A stretch of DNA of 64,000 bases from Rhizobiales bacterium IMCC20636 (GCA_016865015.1 CP018226.1:4185001-4249000), one strand, 5' to 3'; shown: positions 44,895-54,950, counted from the first letter of the stretch. Numbers and translations are program-made. The notes: generated by a model not told the origin, from the sequence alone.

Positions 44895-46109
44895 ATGATA
44901 CAGATTCTGACACGGGCCTTGCTTGCCGGTTTTTTGATGATGGGCGCGGCCAAAGCAGAGAATGCACCTGACCCGACCAACTGGCCCGGCCTGCTGGAAC
45001 AAGCCAAGGGGCAGACCGTTTACTGGCATGCCTGGGGCGGTGAGCCACGCATCAATGATTATATCGCCTGGGCCGGGCGCGAGATTGAAAATCGCTATGG
45101 CGTTGAGCTGGTGCATGTCAAAGTCAATGACACCGGCTCCGTTGTCTCGCAGGTTCTGGCAGAAAAGACCGCTGGCACACTGGATGGCGGATCGGTTGAT
45201 CTGATCTGGATCAATGGCGAGAATTTTGCCGCCATGAAACGCGAAGGCCTGTTGCTGGATACAGCATGGGCCAACAAGCTGCCGAATTTCCAGTATGTCG
45301 ATGTCAGCGGCAAGCCAACTGTTGTCAACGATTTCACGGTGCCAACCGATGGTCTGGAAGCGCCGTGGGGCATGGCGCAACTGGTGTTTTTCAACGACAC
45401 GGCCATCGACAGCGAGATGCCCACCAGCATGGCAGGCCTGCTGCAATGGGCCCAAGCCAATCCGGGCCGGTTCTCCTATCCCCAGCCGCCCGATTATGTG
45501 GGCACAACGTTTCTGAAACAGGCGCTGTATGAACTGGTAACGGACCCAACCGTGCTGCAGCAGCCGGTCGAGCAGGCCGATTTTGAAGCCGTGACGGCTC
45601 CGCTGATGGCCTATCTGGACAAGCTGCATCCGCATATGTGGCGGTCCGGACGTGCCTTCCCGCAAAACACGGCGAGCCTGCGGCAATTGCTGGCCGATGG
45701 CGAGTTGGAAATCGGCTTTGCCTTCAACCCGGCGGCGGCCTCCAACGCCATTGCCAATAATGAATTACCGGATACGGTGCGGACGTTCGTGCTGGAACGC
45801 GGCACCATCGGCAACACCCATTTTGTTGCCATTCCCTTCAACGCCAATGCCAAGGCTGGCGCCATGGTGCTGGCAGATTTCCTGATGTCGCCGGAAGCGC
45901 AATTGCGCAAGCAGGACCCGACCGTCTGGGGTGACCCGACAGTGCTGGATGTGACCGCCCTGCCCGCAGCCGAGCGGGATGCGTTTGACGGGCTGGAACT
46001 GGGGATTGCAACGCTTGGCCCAAGCGAGCTTGGCATTGTATTGCCAGAGCCGCACCCATCCTGGATGGTGGCACTGGAGAAGGTCTGGCTGGCGCGCTAC
46101 GGCGTTTGA
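44895..46109 (+). CDS. ynjB: ABC importer binding protein (YnjB type)
   Basis: A 404-residue periplasmic protein with signal peptide cleaved near AKAEN (about 20). GQTVYWHAWGGEPRINDYIAWAG is characteristic of YnjB, a relative of thiamine- and iron-type binding proteins. TGGGGAG precedes ATG. With the following two genes it forms a YnjBCD importer, whose substrate is not established; thiamine or a related compound has been suggested for relatives. Confidence 0.88.
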   Translation: MIQILTRALLAGFLMMGAAKAENAPDPTNWPGLLEQAKGQTVYWHAWGGEPRINDYIAWAGREIENRYGVELVHVKVNDTGSVVSQVLAEKTAGTLDGGSVDLIWINGENFAAMKREGLLLDTAWANKLPNFQYVDVSGKPTVVNDFTVPTDGLEAPWGMAQLVFFNDTAIDSEMPTSMAGLLQWAQANPGRFSYPQPPDYVGTTFLKQALYELVTDPTVLQQPVEQADFEAVTAPLMAYLDKLHPHMWRSGRAFPQNTASLRQLLADGELEIGFAFNPAAASNAIANNELPDTVRTFVLERGTIGNTHFVAIPFNANAKAGAMVLADFLMSPEAQLRKQDPTVWGDPTVLDVTALPAAERDAFDGLELGIATLGPSELGIVLPEPHPSWMVALEKVWLARYGV

Positions 46110-46161
46110 CACATCCGGTTTCATCCATGTTGACAGGCAATGATTTTCGGGGCGGGCGAGC

Positions 46162-47844
46162 GTGCTAAGGCACATCCCCGCCCTCACTCTGTTCTTCCTC
46201 ATCGGCCCGGTACTGGCCGGTCTGATGGGCGTGCTGTTGCCCGCCTTCGGCCTGCTGCCAAGCCTTGGCGGCACCAGCCTGACGCTGGATTATTTTCACA
46301 ATGTCCTGTCGACACCCGGTGTCTTGCGGTCCTCTGTTCTGAGCCTGACCGTCGGGCTGGTGACCACAGCTGTGTCGCTGGCCATTGTGATGCTTCTGAT
46401 CGCCTGCTGGCATGGTACCAAATTCTTCAAGAGCCTGCAAAATCTATTGTCGCCGCTGCTGTCTGTTCCCCATGCGGCAGCCGCTTTCGGTCTGGCATTT
46501 CTGATTGCGCCCTCTGGCTGGCTGATGCGCCTTGTATCGCCCTGGGCCACCGGCGTGACCCGCCCGCCGGACTGGCTGATCGTCAATGATCCGTTTGCCC
46601 TGTCGATGATGGCGGGTCTGATTGCCAAAGAGGTGCCGTTCTTGCTGCTGGTCTCGCTCGCGGCCTTGCCGCAAAGCGATCTGCGGCGCAAGACCGTGCT
46701 GGCCGCCACGCTGGGTTATGGTCCGGTCAGCGGCTTCTTCAAGACAAGTTTTCCACTGATCTACCGCCAGATCCGTCTGCCCGTGCTGGCAGTGCTGGCC
46801 TATGCCACATCGGTTGTCGATGTGGCGATCATTCTGGGGCCGTCAACGCCTGCGCCCTTGTCAGTGCGCCTGCTGCAATGGATGAATGATCCGGAAATCA
46901 CCGAGCGGTTCCGGGCCTCTGCCGGGGCGATGATGCAACTGGGCGTCACAGCGCTTGCCTTGCTGGTCTGGTTCATGGGCGAACAGCTGGTGCGCAAAGG
47001 TGGTCTGCGTGCCATCAACCGGGGTCACCGACGCTTTGCCGATCAGGCCTTGCGGCGCATCATTGCAGTGCTTGCGGTGCTGTCATCTGCCATGGTTCTC
47101 CTCGGGATCATCGTGTTGGGTATCTGGTCAATCGCGGGTTTCTGGCGCTTCCCCGATGCCTTGCCGGTCAGTTTTACGCTGGCCAATTGGAGCCGACAGG
47201 CCATGGGGCTGGAAACACCTTTGCAAAACACGCTGACCATCGGCCTTGCTGCCACCGCGATTGCCATTGTGCTGACGCTGGCCTGTCTGGAGCAAGAGGC
47301 GCGGTCGGGGAAAACCGCGACCAGCCGCGCGCTGGTGCTGCTGTATCTTCCGCTGATCGTGCCGCAGGTCAGCTTTCTGTTCGGCCTCAACATTCTGGTG
47401 CTGCAACTGGGCGGCAAAGCCAATGTGATGCTGGTCATTTTCAGCCATGTGATTTTCGTGTTGCCCTATGTCTATCTGTCGCTGGCCGACCCCTGGCGCG
47501 CCTGGGACACACGCTATGCCGCCGTGGCCCATGGCATGGGGCATGGCGCCAACCGGGTGTTCTGGTCTGTGCGGCTGCCAATGCTTCTGACGCCTGTGCT
47601 GACGGCGGCAGCGGTCGGATTTGCGGTCTCCATCGGTCAGTATCTGGCAACATTGCTGATTGGCAGCGGACGCTTCCCGACCATCACAACGGAAGCCGTT
47701 GCACTGGCCTCCGGGGGTGACAGACGGGTGATCGGCGTATATGCGCTGATACAGGCCATGTTGCCCTTTATCGGATTTGCGGCAGCACTGTCCCTGCCCG
47801 CGCTGCTGTATCGCAATCGCCGGGCCATGCACGCCAATGGCTAA
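46162..47844 (+). CDS. ynjC: ABC importer permease, fused double module (YnjC type)
   Basis: A 560-residue inner-membrane protein that contains two permease modules in one chain, with about 12 helices and two EAA-like loops (LAATLGYGPVSGFFKTSFPLIYRQIRLP and AAVAHGMGHGANRVFWSVRLPM). This fused form is the family norm for YnjC and ThiP. The GTG start has GGGGCGGG upstream. It begins 52 bases behind the binding-protein gene. Confidence 0.9.
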   Translation: MLRHIPALTLFFLIGPVLAGLMGVLLPAFGLLPSLGGTSLTLDYFHNVLSTPGVLRSSVLSLTVGLVTTAVSLAIVMLLIACWHGTKFFKSLQNLLSPLLSVPHAAAAFGLAFLIAPSGWLMRLVSPWATGVTRPPDWLIVNDPFALSMMAGLIAKEVPFLLLVSLAALPQSDLRRKTVLAATLGYGPVSGFFKTSFPLIYRQIRLPVLAVLAYATSVVDVAIILGPSTPAPLSVRLLQWMNDPEITERFRASAGAMMQLGVTALALLVWFMGEQLVRKGGLRAINRGHRRFADQALRRIIAVLAVLSSAMVLLGIIVLGIWSIAGFWRFPDALPVSFTLANWSRQAMGLETPLQNTLTIGLAATAIAIVLTLACLEQEARSGKTATSRALVLLYLPLIVPQVSFLFGLNILVLQLGGKANVMLVIFSHVIFVLPYVYLSLADPWRAWDTRYAAVAHGMGHGANRVFWSVRLPMLLTPVLTAAAVGFAVSIGQYLATLLIGSGRFPTITTEAVALASGGDRRVIGVYALIQAMLPFIGFAAALSLPALLYRNRRAMHANG

Positions 47845-47860
47845 TGCAAAAAGGAAGTCC

Positions 47861-48529
47861 ATGAGTGAGCCAAATGACGGCCTGACCCTGAAAGATGTCT
47901 GCATTCTGCTGGATGACCGGCCGCTTGTTCATGTCAGTGCCCATGTGGCACCGGGCGACGTGCTGACCATCATGGGCGCTTCCGGCTCTGGCAAATCCAC
48001 CTTTCTGGCCTATGTGGGCGGGTTCCTCGACCGGGCATTTTCCGGTATGGGCGAAGTTTATCTGAATGGCGTCGCGATCCATGATCAACCGGCGGAAAAT
48101 CGGCGGGTGGGCATTCTGTTTCAGGATGCGCTGCTGTTTCCACATATGAGTGTTGGCCAGAATCTGCTGTTTGCCATACCGCCTGAAATCAAGGACAAAT
48201 CAGAACGGCGACATCTGGCCGAGGCGGCGCTGAAAGAAGTTGGCCTTGAGGGCCTGTTCGACCGGGATCCGGCCACATTGTCTGGCGGTCAGGCGGCGCG
48301 CGTTGCCCTCATTCGTGTCCTGCTGTCTGCGCCCAAGGCGTTGCTGCTTGATGAGCCATTTTCCAAACTGGATGCAGACCGCCGGTTGAGCATTCGCCGG
48401 ATCGTGTTTGATCTGGCCAAGGCCAGAAACCTGCCGGTATTGCTGGTGACCCACGATGCGGAAGACGCAAAAGCCGCCGGTGGCCGTGTGATCGAGCCGC
48501 TTGAAACAGCACCTGCGCCAAAACCATGA
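47861..48529 (+). CDS. ynjD: ABC importer ATP-binding protein (YnjD type)
   Basis: A 222-residue ATPase. Walker A GASGSGKST is near 35-43, the Q-loop in LFQDALLFPHM, signature LSGGQAARVALIR near 135-147 and Walker B ALLLDEPFSKLD follows. ATG at 47861 has AAGGAAG just upstream; an upstream ATG at 47837 overlaps the permease stop. Short length fits YnjD. Confidence 0.9.
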   Translation: MSEPNDGLTLKDVCILLDDRPLVHVSAHVAPGDVLTIMGASGSGKSTFLAYVGGFLDRAFSGMGEVYLNGVAIHDQPAENRRVGILFQDALLFPHMSVGQNLLFAIPPEIKDKSERRHLAEAALKEVGLEGLFDRDPATLSGGQAARVALIRVLLSAPKALLLDEPFSKLDADRRLSIRRIVFDLAKARNLPVLLVTHDAEDAKAAGGRVIEPLETAPAPKP

Positions 48530-50934
48530 CCCTGCCGATTGACGCCGTCAAAGCGGAGCTGCTGGACCGGTTCCGCAAACATGCCAATCTGGTTCTGGTG
48601 GCCGAACCCGGTGCCGGCAAGACCACACAGGTTCCGCTCTGGCTGTTGCAGGAAGCTGTTCTGGCCGACCAGAAAATCATCCTGCTGGAGCCGCGCCGCA
48701 TTGCCGCACGCGCTGCGGCGCAGCGCATGGCCAGCCTGCTGGGCGAAGAGCTTGGACAGACCATTGGTCTGCGCATGCGTGCAGAAACCAAAGTCAGCGC
48801 AAAGACGCGGCTCGAGGTGGTGACCGAGGGCGTATTTTCCAGAATGATCCTGGATAATGCTGAACTGCCCGGTATCGGAGCCATATTGTTTGATGAATTC
48901 CATGAGCGCTCGCTGGATGCTGATCTCGGACTGGCGCTGGCGCTGGATGTGCAGGCGGCTCTGCGCTCGGATTTGAAACTGATGGTACTGTCGGCGACGA
49001 TTGACGCCGAGGCAGTATCTGCCTTGATGCAGGGCGCGCCCACCATCACCTCGAAGGGGCGCAGTTTTCCAATTGATGTGCACTATCTGCCGGGCAAACC
49101 ACGGCAGCGCATTGCGCCCCAGGTGGTGGAAGCCGTGCGGCAGGCCATTACGCAGGACAGCGGCAGTCTGCTGGTGTTTTTGCCGGGGCGCAGCGAGATT
49201 GAAGCAACCCGGCGCATGCTGACTGACATCTATGGAACTGATGAGAGCATACTCATTGCCCCGCTCTATGCCGGGCTGCCACAAAAGGCCCAGATTGCCG
49301 CCCTGCAGCCCGCACCCAAGGGCAAACGCAAGATTGTGCTGTCGACCAATCTTGCGCAAACCTCGATGACCATTGAGGGGGTTCGCGTGGTGGTGGATAG
49401 CGGTCTGTCACGTCGCCCGCGCTTCAACCCGCAAACCGGTGTTTCGCGGCTGGAAACCGTGTCCGTCAGCCGTGCTGCAGCCGATCAACGGGCCGGGCGG
49501 GCCGGACGCACCGAACCCGGTGTGTGCTATCGGCTCTGGCCGGAACAGGGCATGCGTGCGCTGGAAGCGCAGGATCGACCGGAGCTTCTGGAAGCTGATC
49601 TGTCCCGTTTTGCGCTGGATCTGGCGGAATGGGGCGTCACCACGCCAGAGCAATTGTCGTTTCTGGATTATCCGGCCAAAGGCAAATTTGCCGCCGCTCA
49701 AAACCAGCTCCGGTCTTTCGGGGCGCTGGACGGTGACGCGCATATCACGTCGGTCGGGCGCAAACTGCAGGCTTTACCGCTCGATCCGAATCTGGGTGCG
49801 ATGGTTCTGTCTGCAGCAACACAGGGCAGCACAGATCTGCGCTCGGCGCTGCTGCTTGCGGCTCTGGTCAGTGATACCCAGCAGCAAAGAGATCTCGATC
49901 TGAGTGTCTTATACGGTCAGGCGCGCGCCCGTCCGGAGGGTGTGGTCCGGCAATCATTTGAGCGGCTGTGTCGGCACTTTTCGATCCCGATCAAGGGGCC
50001 AACAGGCTCGCGTGAAGCCATCGGCCCGCTATTACTGAGCGCCTTTCCACAGTGGATTGCAATCAATCGCGGGCCGGGCCGGTTTCAATTGGCAGCCGGG
50101 CAACGCGTCACCTGCCCTGCCGAACATGCTTTGGCTGGCGCACCATATCTGGTTGTGGCCGACATGATGGGCGATGCGGGCAATCTGCGCCTGCTATCGG
50201 CCGCTCCCTTGACTGGCGATGATTTTCAACAGCACGCGGAGCGTCACGCAACAGCGGAAGAATTTCTGGAATTCAACGCGGCAGAGGGACGTGTCAAAGC
50301 CGAGGCGGTAACCCGCTTGGGCGCGATTGTTCTGGAGCGCAAGCCAACAGCGAATTTTGATCACGACGCAGCAGAAGAAATCTTCTGGAAAGCCATTACC
50401 GCTCAGGGACTGGACCTTCTGCCCTTTTCCCAGAAAGCCAACGCATTGCTCGACCGGCTGCAATTTCTGCACATGGCACTCGGCGATCCCTGGCCTGATA
50501 TGAGCCGCACGACACTGGCTGAAACAGTAGACAGCTGGCTGCGGCCCTTTGTGCCCGGTGCCGTTGCGCTGAAGACCATCTCACACAGCGCAGTGATGGA
50601 TGCGCTGAAATTCCGCGCGCCGCAAATCCATGATCTGGATCGACTGGCACCAGAGCGGATTCAACTCGATACAGGCCGCGAACTGACAATCGATTACAGC
50701 AACGAAAACGGGCCTGCCTTGCGCGCCCGGGCGCAGGTGTTTTACGGCGTCAGGGAACACCCGACCATTGCCGGGCACACGCCGTTGATTGTGGATCTCC
50801 TGTCACCTGCACAGCGCAGCATTCAGATCACACGCAATCTGCCAGTTTTCTGGACCGGTTCGTGGCGGGATGTCCGGGCCGACATGCGGGGTCGATACCC
50901 AAAACATGACTGGCCGGAAAATCCCTCGGGATGA
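48526..50934 (+). CDS. hrpB: ATP-dependent helicase HrpB
   Basis: An 802-residue DEAH-box helicase. Motif I GAGKTTQVP is near 26-34, motif II DEFHER (the DEFH variant) near 122-127, motif III SATID and motif VI QRAGRAGR follow, and the HrpB-specific C-terminal domain ends with VFWTGSWRDVRADMRGRYPKHDWPENP. RNA substrate and role are unknown for HrpB. It overlaps the ABC gene by ATGA, so it is part of that operon. Confidence 0.95.
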   Translation: MTLPIDAVKAELLDRFRKHANLVLVAEPGAGKTTQVPLWLLQEAVLADQKIILLEPRRIAARAAAQRMASLLGEELGQTIGLRMRAETKVSAKTRLEVVTEGVFSRMILDNAELPGIGAILFDEFHERSLDADLGLALALDVQAALRSDLKLMVLSATIDAEAVSALMQGAPTITSKGRSFPIDVHYLPGKPRQRIAPQVVEAVRQAITQDSGSLLVFLPGRSEIEATRRMLTDIYGTDESILIAPLYAGLPQKAQIAALQPAPKGKRKIVLSTNLAQTSMTIEGVRVVVDSGLSRRPRFNPQTGVSRLETVSVSRAAADQRAGRAGRTEPGVCYRLWPEQGMRALEAQDRPELLEADLSRFALDLAEWGVTTPEQLSFLDYPAKGKFAAAQNQLRSFGALDGDAHITSVGRKLQALPLDPNLGAMVLSAATQGSTDLRSALLLAALVSDTQQQRDLDLSVLYGQARARPEGVVRQSFERLCRHFSIPIKGPTGSREAIGPLLLSAFPQWIAINRGPGRFQLAAGQRVTCPAEHALAGAPYLVVADMMGDAGNLRLLSAAPLTGDDFQQHAERHATAEEFLEFNAAEGRVKAEAVTRLGAIVLERKPTANFDHDAAEEIFWKAITAQGLDLLPFSQKANALLDRLQFLHMALGDPWPDMSRTTLAETVDSWLRPFVPGAVALKTISHSAVMDALKFRAPQIHDLDRLAPERIQLDTGRELTIDYSNENGPALRARAQVFYGVREHPTIAGHTPLIVDLLSPAQRSIQITRNLPVFWTGSWRDVRADMRGRYPKHDWPENPSG

Positions 50935-51015
50935 CAGGCGCGCTCCTTGCCGGTTGACACGCAATGGTATAGGCCGCACGCATATCATCCAACCGGAACA
51001 TAATTCAGGGCTGCC

Positions 51016-51999
51016 ATGACATATCTTGTGACCGGTGTTGCCGGCTTTATCGGCTTTCATGTTGCGCAAAAACTGCTGCAGCGGGGCGAGCGGGTCGTCG
51101 GCTTTGACAATCTCAATGATTATTATGCAGTTGCGCTGAAACGCGCGCGACTGGATGCGCTGAAACCGCACCATAATTCTTTCCGGTTTGTCGAATGCGA
51201 TATTGCAGATGCTGCTGCGATCCGGGCGGCCGTCTCGAACGAACGCATCACCAAGATCGTGCATCTCGCCGCCCAAGCTGGCGTGCGATATTCGATTGAT
51301 CATCCCGAACCCTATGCGGCGACCAATCTGACCGGGCATCTGAACATGCTGGAACTGGCGCGCCATACGGACACGCTGGACCGCATGGTCTACGCCTCTT
51401 CCAGTTCGGTCTATGGCGGCAATACGAAATTGCCGTTTTCGGAAGATGACCCGGTTGAAAAACCCGTGTCGCTTTATGCCGCCACCAAGCGGGCTGATGA
51501 ATTGATGAGCATTTCCTACAGCCATCTTTATGATCTGCCTTTGGTCGGGCTGCGGTTCTTTACCGTTTACGGCCCATGGGGGCGTCCTGATATGGCGCTT
51601 TGGAAATTTGCCAAGGCGATCATGGAAAACCGACCCATCCCGGTCTTCAACCATGGCAAGATGCAGCGGGATTTTACCTATATTGAAGATATTGTCGCAG
51701 GCGTTCTGGCGACGGTAGACGCGGTTCCGAAGAAGTCCTTGGATGAAGGGCACCGGCTCTACAATATCGGCAACAACCAGCCGGAAGAGCTGATGCACCT
51801 GATCGAGTGCCTTGAGCGCGAGTTGGGGCTGGAGGCGGTCAAGGAGATGCTACCAATGCAGCCCGGCGATGTCCACGCGACCTATGCCGACATCACACGG
51901 ATTGCGGATGATTACGGTTTCAAACCGACCACGAGTCTTGAGGCGGGCATTGCCAAATTCGTGCGCTGGTTCAAAGACACCAATGCAGTGCGCTACTAG
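51016..51999 (+). CDS. NAD-dependent sugar-nucleotide epimerase (UDP-glucuronate 4-epimerase-like)
   Basis: A 327-residue extended SDR. The Rossmann motif GVAGFIGFH is at 7-15, the catalytic YAATK near 155-159, and the central HLAAQAGVRYSIDHPEPYAATN and TVYGPWGRPDMAL are typical of UDP-glucuronate 4-epimerases. It makes UDP-galacturonate for cell-surface polysaccharide. The gene stands alone. Confidence 0.93.
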   Translation: MTYLVTGVAGFIGFHVAQKLLQRGERVVGFDNLNDYYAVALKRARLDALKPHHNSFRFVECDIADAAAIRAAVSNERITKIVHLAAQAGVRYSIDHPEPYAATNLTGHLNMLELARHTDTLDRMVYASSSSVYGGNTKLPFSEDDPVEKPVSLYAATKRADELMSISYSHLYDLPLVGLRFFTVYGPWGRPDMALWKFAKAIMENRPIPVFNHGKMQRDFTYIEDIVAGVLATVDAVPKKSLDEGHRLYNIGNNQPEELMHLIECLERELGLEAVKEMLPMQPGDVHATYADITRIADDYGFKPTTSLEAGIAKFVRWFKDTNAVRY

Positions 52000-52011
52000 A
52001 AGTTTTCTGGC

Positions 52012-53052
52012 CTATCCGTCTGACTCGAGCGCGCTGAACCGCCGTCCGTTCAAGTCGACACCGAACAATTGTGGTGTACGGGCAAAAGCGGCCAATCCCA
52101 GAAGCGCAGGCTTTTCATGAATGATGATGGCGGTTGCCATCGTGTCCATCAAAGCTTCGTGGGGTGCCTTTGCAATAAAGGCGGACCGGAACTCGGAATT
52201 TGCGAGAAATCCGGCGATTTTCTGGGAGATGCCACCGGCAAGATACACTCCACCTTTTGCCATGAAGGCAAGGGCGAGATTGCCTGCCACCCGGCCCAGC
52301 AACCGGCAAAAGATTTGCAGGGTTTCTTCGGCAATATCATCCGAACCGGCCAATGCAGCAGAGGTGATGGCACTGGGGTCGCCCAATTCTGCAGGCCGCC
52401 CACGCCAAGAGGCAACGCCGTTGTAAAGCCGCACAAGACCGCGTCCACACAGAAGAGCTTCTGCTGAAATGCGGCCATGTTCTTTCTCGAAATGGGGCCA
52501 CAGTTCGAATTCGTCGTCTGTAACCGGCCCCAGATCAATGTGGCCGCCCTCGCCTGGAACAGGCACCCACAATGCACCGGTGTGAACCATGCCGGCGGCA
52601 CCCAGTCCGGTGCCCGGTCCGACCACGACCTTGGTACCCACCTCTGACATTTCCGCATCACCAATGATCTGCAGATCGCTGTCTTTCAGCGATGGAAGCG
52701 CAAGCGACTGCGCTTCAAAATCATTGACCAGAACCACTTCATCCAGGTTCAATGCCTGCATCAATGAATTGGGACGGATCACCCAGTGACAATTTGTCAG
52801 AGGAACTTCTTCGCCGTTGATCGGGCCTGCAATGGCAAGCACCGCAGACCGCGGGATGATTGCGGTGCGTGACAGCACCATGGCTTCTGCTGCTTCCTCA
52901 AGACCGGCAAAATCCGCTGTCTTGGCAGTTTCAAATTCCTTCAGCTCTGCATGGGTGTCTGTCAGAATGCCGAAACGGGCATTGGTTCCACCAATATCTG
53001 CAACCAGAACCGGATAGGGAAGGTTTTCGTGGGTTTGAACGGACATGGTCAT
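52012..53052 (-). CDS. glk: Glucokinase
   Basis: A 346-residue kinase of the bacterial glucokinase (Glk) family. Phosphate motif ADIGGTNARFGIL lies near 18-30, VLVNDFEAQSLALPS near 108-122, GPGTGLGAA and PGEGGHIDLGP follow. It phosphorylates glucose with ATP for the Entner-Doudoroff or glycolytic route. A LacI-type palindrome overlaps the ribosome site, so it is likely repressed by a sugar regulator. Confidence 0.94.
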   Translation of the reverse strand: MTMSVQTHENLPYPVLVADIGGTNARFGILTDTHAELKEFETAKTADFAGLEEAAEAMVLSRTAIIPRSAVLAIAGPINGEEVPLTNCHWVIRPNSLMQALNLDEVVLVNDFEAQSLALPSLKDSDLQIIGDAEMSEVGTKVVVGPGTGLGAAGMVHTGALWVPVPGEGGHIDLGPVTDDEFELWPHFEKEHGRISAEALLCGRGLVRLYNGVASWRGRPAELGDPSAITSAALAGSDDIAEETLQIFCRLLGRVAGNLALAFMAKGGVYLAGGISQKIAGFLANSEFRSAFIAKAPHEALMDTMATAIIIHEKPALLGLAAFARTPQLFGVDLNGRRFSALESDG

Positions 53053-53058
53053 GGTTCT

Positions 53059-53068
53059 GAAACGTTTC
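53059..53068. promoter_or_regulatory. LacI-type palindrome before glk
   Basis: GAAACGTTTC is a perfect 10-base palindrome with AACGTT core, 6 bases upstream of the glk start codon. A bound repressor would cover the ribosome site and transcription start. No LacI gene lies next to it; the regulator would be elsewhere. Confidence 0.55.
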
Positions 53069-53192
53069 CAATTTCAATTACGAATGTGCAGAAGACAAAC
53101 CAAAAACAACAGGGACCGTCAACTACAAGGCGCTTTTACGGGATCAATGTTTTTGAGGGAAGCCCATCATTGCCAGGTCACCGAACGAACTA

Positions 53193-53645
53193 TCAGCCCC
53201 CTTCTGATTTAACCGACGGTTTTTTGATCGGCAGGGGATGCGACAGGCGGGTCGGATCAACGATCAGCAACTCTGCCGTGGCTTCATTCAAAGCCATGGC
53301 CACATCATAAACCACCGCCAGACGCATCAATGCCTTCACATCGACATCATGGGGCATCGGGGTCAGCGGATCGATGAAGAAAATCAGCCCGTTGATCGTA
53401 CCTTCTGCAATCATTGCACCAATCTGCTGGTCACCGCCCAGCGGGCCACTGCGCATCGCCGTGATCGACAGGTCCGGACAGGCGGCTTTCAACCGGCTGC
53501 CAGTGGTGCCAGTCGCGACAATATCAAAATTCGCCAAAGCGCGGCGATGGCGTATGGCAAATTCCACCAGATCGGCCTTTTTTTCATCATGGGCGATCAG
53601 GGCCAGCCTTGCCTTCGAGAATTTTTCAGTCACTGCAGATTCCAT
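53193..53645 (-). CDS. mgsA: Methylglyoxal synthase
   Basis: A 150-residue enzyme that makes methylglyoxal from dihydroxyacetone phosphate. [17 protein letters not shown] at the start, [11 protein letters not shown] and [16 protein letters not shown] carry the phosphate-binding and catalytic residues, and [20 protein letters not shown] follows. ATG 53645 is preferred; an in-frame start 57 bases upstream adds an unusual N-terminus. It precedes glk by 140 bases in the same direction. Confidence 0.95.
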   Translation of the reverse strand: MESAVTEKFSKARLALIAHDEKKADLVEFAIRHRRALANFDIVATGTTGSRLKAACPDLSITAMRSGPLGGDQQIGAMIAEGTINGLIFFIDPLTPMPHDVDVKALMRLAVVYDVAMALNEATAELLIVDPTRLSHPLPIKKPSVKSEGG

Positions 53646-53906
53646 GTTTATCCGTTTTTCCTTGTAGTCGGGCTTTTCACAGTGTCGGACTTTTGACAAC
53701 ATCCTGGCAGGTGGTCACAGCAGACGACCGCCGCCGAAGTGTTTTCCCCAAGTGACCATGCTCACACAAAAAAAGCGATGCAAATTTTTGAAAGCCGTGC
53801 AAAGCTGATCGTGTTTTTACTTGAGAAACCAAGCGCTAGCAGTCCCTTGAGATGTTTCAAATGACGCATCCTTCGGACCGACAGCCAAAACAAGATCGGT
53901 AGAATT
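53646..53906. promoter_or_regulatory. Divergent region between mgsA and the nucleoside operon
   Basis: About 260 bases that must hold both promoters. A TTTTTGAAA segment near 53785-53793 and TTGAG copies near 53821 and 53850 were seen but do not form a clear -35/-10 pair or operator. Confidence 0.4.
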
Positions 53907-54905
53907 ATGAAACTTAGACTTTTTGCGGCCGTAGCTGCTGCAGCCATGATGGCAACATCGGCCTTTGCGGCAGAGTTCAAACCTGCGCTGATTTTCGATA
54001 TGGGCGGCAAGTTTGATAAATCGTTCAACGAATCTGCCTATAATGGCGCTGAAAAATTCAAGGCCGACACCGGCATCGAATATGCCGAGTTTGAAGTCAC
54101 CAACGCTTCCCAGCGTGAGCAAGCAATCCGTAATTTTGCACGTCGCGGCCACAACCCGATCATTGTCATGGGCTTTCAGAATGCAGAGCCACTGGGTACG
54201 GTTGCACCACAATTTCCAGAAACCAGCTTTGCGATCATTGATATGGTCGTCGATCTGCCAAATGTGCGTTCCGTTGTCTTCAACGAGCATGAAGGGTCCT
54301 ACCTTGTAGGCCTGCTGGCTGCGATGAAATCTGAAACCGGCACGGTTGGTTTTGTCGGCGGCATGGACGTTCCATTGATCCGCAAATTTGCCTGTGGCTA
54401 CGTACAGGGCGTGAAAGCTGCCAATCCCGACGCGAAAGTCATCCAGAACATGACCGGAGAAACACCGGCAGCCTGGAACGATCCGGTGAAGGGTGGCGAG
54501 ATCACCAAGGCCCAGATCGATGGCGGTGCTGACGTTGTTTATGCTGCTGCTGGTGGCACCGGCGTTGGCGTTCTGCAAAAAGCAGCCGATGAAGGCAAGT
54601 TCTCGATCGGCGTGGACAGCAACCAGAATTACCTACATCCCGGCAGCGTTCTGACATCCATGGTGAAACGTGTGGATGTCGCTGTTTACAACGCGTTCAT
54701 GGATGCCAAGGACGACACGTTTGAAGCCGGATTCAATGCCTTGGGTCTGGAAGCAGACGGTGTTGGCTGGGCTTTGGATGACAACAATGCCGATCTTGTT
54801 TCAGACGAGATGAAAGAAGCTGTCGAAGAAGCCAAGGCGGACATCATTGCCGGTACCATTTCTGTACATGATTACATGTCCAGCGATTCCTGCCCGGTTA
54901 TGTAA
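53907..54905 (+). CDS. Nucleoside-binding protein of ABC importer (BMP family)
   Basis: A 332-residue periplasmic protein. The signal peptide ends at AFAAE (about 22) with no lipobox cysteine, so it is soluble. The BMP fold shows in LIFDMGGKFDKSFNESAYNGAEKF, PIIVMGFQNAEPL, VGFVGGMDVPLIRKFACGYVQG and GVDSNQNYL. BMP proteins bind purine or pyrimidine nucleosides; the salvage genes downstream support this. Confidence 0.93.
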   Translation: MKLRLFAAVAAAAMMATSAFAAEFKPALIFDMGGKFDKSFNESAYNGAEKFKADTGIEYAEFEVTNASQREQAIRNFARRGHNPIIVMGFQNAEPLGTVAPQFPETSFAIIDMVVDLPNVRSVVFNEHEGSYLVGLLAAMKSETGTVGFVGGMDVPLIRKFACGYVQGVKAANPDAKVIQNMTGETPAAWNDPVKGGEITKAQIDGGADVVYAAAGGTGVGVLQKAADEGKFSIGVDSNQNYLHPGSVLTSMVKRVDVAVYNAFMDAKDDTFEAGFNALGLEADGVGWALDDNNADLVSDEMKEAVEEAKADIIAGTISVHDYMSSDSCPVM

Positions 54906-54919
54906 AGACACACTTCTGA

Positions 54920-54950
54920 CCCCCGCGCACCGCGCGGGGGTTTTGTTCTT
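54920..54950 (+). terminator. Intrinsic terminator/attenuator behind the BMP gene
   Basis: CCCCCGCGC at 54920-54928 pairs perfectly with GCGCGGGGG at 54932-54940 over a three-base loop, followed by TTTTGTTCTT. It is a proper intrinsic terminator, so the ATPase and later genes must be read through at reduced level or have their own promoter. Confidence 0.8.

Noticed and set aside
46132-46137. TTGACA before the YnjC-like gene.
   Set aside because: No matching -10; the gene is in an operon and needs no promoter here.
50954-50959. TTGACA before the epimerase gene as a promoter -35.
   Set aside because: No -10 box at 16-18 bases distance.
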